A DNA stretch of 7,253 bases from Pseudomonadota bacterium (GTDB lineage: Bacteria > Pseudomonadota > Gammaproteobacteria > Burkholderiales > SG8-39), in contig JAKAIH010000135.1 of NCBI GenBank assembly GCA_021825225.1, positions 1 through 7,253 of the forward strand, given 5' to 3'. A program made the position numbers and the translations under genes. Of the stretch, positions 5,672 to 7,253 are shown in pieces (the stretch's first letter is position 1; each line of letters begins with the position of its first letter). Below the pieces are notes generated by a model. It was not told where the DNA came from, searched no databases, and saw nothing but the letters and a program-made list of their open reading frames with translations.

Positions 5672-6124
5672 ATGCAGTCTGCGCAAAAAATGCTCGCCGC
5701 GGCACACGAGCGCGGCCGGGAATTGAAACTGCCTTACGCCGGCGCCTTGCTGCCCGCCGAAGCGCATACCCTGATGCAAACCCTGCCCGAGGCCCGGCTG
5801 GTCGACGTGCGTACGCGCGCCGAACTGGAATGGGTCGGCAGCGTGCCGGGCAGCGTCCTGGTGGAATGGAGCAGCTGGCCGGGAGGCGGGCGCAATCTGG
5901 ATTTCATCGCCCAGTTCGAGGCGCTGGTAAACAAAAGCGCGATTGTCATGCTTCTGTGCCGCAGCGGCGTGCGCTCGCACCATGCCGCCATCGCCTTGAC
6001 CCGGTGCGGCTACGCCCATGCCTACAATGTGCTGCAGGGTTTCGAGGGCGACAAAGACCCCGCCGGCCAACGCAACCGCCTGGGCGGTTGGCGCGCCGCC
6101 GGCCTGCCATGGACGCAAAGCTAA
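5672..6124 (+). CDS. Single-domain rhodanese-like protein
   Basis: This is a 150-residue cytoplasmic protein with one rhodanese domain (about 25-148). The family carries sulfur as a cysteine persulfide and transfers it to acceptors such as cyanide or thiol proteins; the natural partner here is unknown. The sequence shows VDVRTRAELEWVGSVPGS (44-61), the typical CDC25-like strand-loop, and the active-site loop CRSGVRS with nucleophile C96 (codon 5957-5959), so it should be catalytically competent. There is no signal peptide and no second domain. The ATG at 5672 is chosen because AGGA (5665-5668) lies just upstream, although the 3-nt spacing is short. An upstream in-frame ATG at 5510 would add residues with no family resemblance and would overlap the NtrC sites. 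A later ATG at 5690 has no Shine-Dalgarno. It is divergent from glnA and 75 bp ahead of the GGT-family gene, which it may be cotranscribed with. Confidence 0.88.
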   Translation: MQSAQKMLAAAHERGRELKLPYAGALLPAEAHTLMQTLPEARLVDVRTRAELEWVGSVPGSVLVEWSSWPGGGRNLDFIAQFEALVNKSAIVMLLCRSGVRSHHAAIALTRCGYAHAYNVLQGFEGDKDPAGQRNRLGGWRAAGLPWTQS

Positions 6125-6164
6125 GAAGCTCGCGCCCTTCGCCTAACCCCTGCCTTCCTTGCTG

Positions 6165-6170
6165 TAGAAT
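6165..6170 (+). promoter_or_regulatory. Weak -10 element ahead of the GGT-family gene
   Basis: TAGAAT (5 of 6 to TATAAT) lies 30 bp before the GTG start in the 75-bp spacer after the rhodanese-like gene. No acceptable -35 hexamer is found at 16-18 bp. The rest of the spacer shows only a TTTTTT run (6179-6184) with no hairpin in front of it, so no terminator is visible. Confidence 0.25.
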
Positions 6171-6199
6171 CGCCCCACTTTTTTAGCTCCGAATCTACC

Positions 6200-7253
6200 G
6201 TGTTCAATTCCATACGTGGTACCCGCGGCATGGCCGTGGCGCCGCATGCGCTCGCAGCACAGGCCGCTCTCGCCGTGCTGCGCGAAGGCGGCAATGCAAT
6301 CGAGGCCATGATCGCCGCCGCGGCGAACATCGCCGTGGTCTATCCGCACATGAATTCCATCGGCGGCGACGCGTTCTGGCTGATCCACGTCCCCGGACAG
6401 GCGCCGCGCGCCATTGACGCCTGCGGCGCGTCCGCGGCTGCCGCCTCCGTCGCGTGGTACACCGAACGCGGGATTACCAAGAGCATCCCGTTTCGCGGCG
6501 GCGTCGCCGCCAACACCGTCGCCGGCACCATCTCCGGCTGGCAGGCTGCCTACGAATTCAGCAGCGAGGAACTCGGCGGCAAGCTGCCGCTGACCCGCCT
6601 GTTTGCCGACGCCATCCATAGCGCCGAGAACGGCATCGCGGTCACCCGCAGCCAGAATGCGACCACTGCGGCCAAGCTCGCCGGCCTCAAAGGCGTGCAC
6701 GGCTTCGACGCGACTTATCTGGTCGACGGGGCGCCGCCTGCAATCGGCAGCGTGTTCCTGCAGCCGCGCCTGGGCAGCACTTTGCGGCAACTGGCCCAGG
6801 CGGGGCTGGACGACTTCTACCGCGGCGAACTGGCGGCATCGCTCGCGCGCGACCTCGCTGCGGCCGGCAGCCCGCTCGCGCTCGCCGACCTGCGCCGGCA
6901 TCAGGCGCAATGGCGCATGCCCCTCGCGCTGAAGCATACCTTGGGTACGCTGTATAACATGACGCCGCCCACGCAAGGGCTGGTGTCGCTGCTGATCCTC
7001 GGCATTCTCGACGTACTCGAAGTCGGCGCGCTCGATCCCGCGGGTGCGGATTACGTGCACCTCTGCGTGGAAGCCACGAAGCAGGCGTTCGCAATCCGCG
7101 ACCGCTGCATCACCGATCCGGCATATATGACGGTCGATGCGCAAAGCTTCCTCGAACCGGAGCGCGTGCGCGCGCTTGCGGCCAACATCGACCGCAGCCG
7201 GGCCGCGCCCTGGGGCGCAGGCAAAGGCCCGGCCGATACGGTGTGGATGGGCG
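6200..7253 (+). CDS. Gamma-glutamyltransferase-family N-terminal-nucleophile hydrolase (3' end outside window)
   Basis: The first 351 codons of a gamma-glutamyltransferase-family enzyme are present. The family cleaves or transfers gamma-glutamyl (or related amide) groups and matures by self-cleavage before a threonine that becomes the nucleophile. Family blocks are RGMAVAPHALAAQAALAVL (9-27), GGNAIEAMIAAAA (30-42), VVYPHMNSIGGDAFWLI (46-62) and FRGGVAANTVAGTISGW around 104-120. The last visible motif, ADTVWMG, aligns with the TTHYSVVD cleavage site of enteric GGT and makes T347 (codon 7238-7240) the likely nucleophile. The window therefore holds essentially the whole large subunit and stops 4 residues into the small one. 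The GTG at 6200 gives a sensible N-terminus; it has no clear Shine-Dalgarno, and the next in-frame ATG (6230) would cut into the first conserved block. No signal peptide is present, unlike classical periplasmic GGT, so a cytoplasmic relative of the amidohydrolase-like branch is likely. Substrate is unknown. Confidence 0.9.
   Translation, partial: MFNSIRGTRGMAVAPHALAAQAALAVLREGGNAIEAMIAAAANIAVVYPHMNSIGGDAFWLIHVPGQAPRAIDACGASAAAASVAWYTERGITKSIPFRGGVAANTVAGTISGWQAAYEFSSEELGGKLPLTRLFADAIHSAENGIAVTRSQNATTAAKLAGLKGVHGFDATYLVDGAPPAIGSVFLQPRLGSTLRQLAQAGLDDFYRGELAASLARDLAAAGSPLALADLRRHQAQWRMPLALKHTLGTLYNMTPPTQGLVSLLILGILDVLEVGALDPAGADYVHLCVEATKQAFAIRDRCITDPAYMTVDAQSFLEPERVRALAANIDRSRAAPWGAGKGPADTVWMG

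Noticed and set aside
6143..7144. A 333-codon minus-strand open frame opposite the GGT-family gene
   Set aside because: The plus strand carries the conserved GGT blocks. The ATG-based plus-strand frames miss the gene because it starts with GTG, which makes the antisense frame look better than it is.

Overview
This window carries a nitrogen-regulation locus from a GC-rich Gram-negative proteobacterium, most likely a betaproteobacterium. That assignment is an inference from gene order (glnA, a DUF4124 secreted protein, ntrB, ntrC, then a convergent exoIII gene), from GlnA being the adenylylatable type I-beta form, and from the sigma-54/NtrC control region. The genus cannot be named from the sequence alone.

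Layout, left to right. At 1-507 (+) is the 3' part of an exonuclease III gene. It converges on ntrC, which runs right to left, and the short gap holds a possible 21-codon microORF. ntrC (596-2005, -) and ntrB (2091-3131, -) follow, separated by an 85-bp spacer with a small hairpin. Upstream of ntrB is a 156-bp spacer with inverted repeats and a weak 45-codon leader-like ORF. Next is a small exported DUF4124/coiled-coil protein (3288-3776, -) with a good sigma-70-type promoter in front of it. glnA (3944-5359, -) ends in a clear intrinsic terminator, so it is transcriptionally separable from the DUF4124-ntrBC group. The 312-bp divergent spacer at 5360-5671 holds a sigma-54 promoter for glnA and two NtrC-type dyads whose centres are 30 bp apart. 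To the right, on the + strand, are a single-domain rhodanese-like protein (5672-6124) and a gamma-glutamyltransferase-family gene (from a GTG at 6200). The latter is cut by the window edge just after its predicted catalytic threonine.

How it fits together. NtrB would sense nitrogen status (via PII in known systems) and phosphorylate NtrC. NtrC-P, bound at the two dyads, would activate sigma-54 polymerase at glnA, whose product assimilates ammonia into glutamine. The GGT-family enzyme releases or transfers glutamyl or related amide groups and could feed the same pool, but the sequence shows no regulatory link.

I see no mobile element, CRISPR array, tRNA or rRNA, and nothing that amounts to a clearly new system. 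The points most worth a second look are the complete glnA control region, the microORF after ntrC, the unexplained DUF4124 protein inside the nitrogen locus, and the structured spacer before ntrB.
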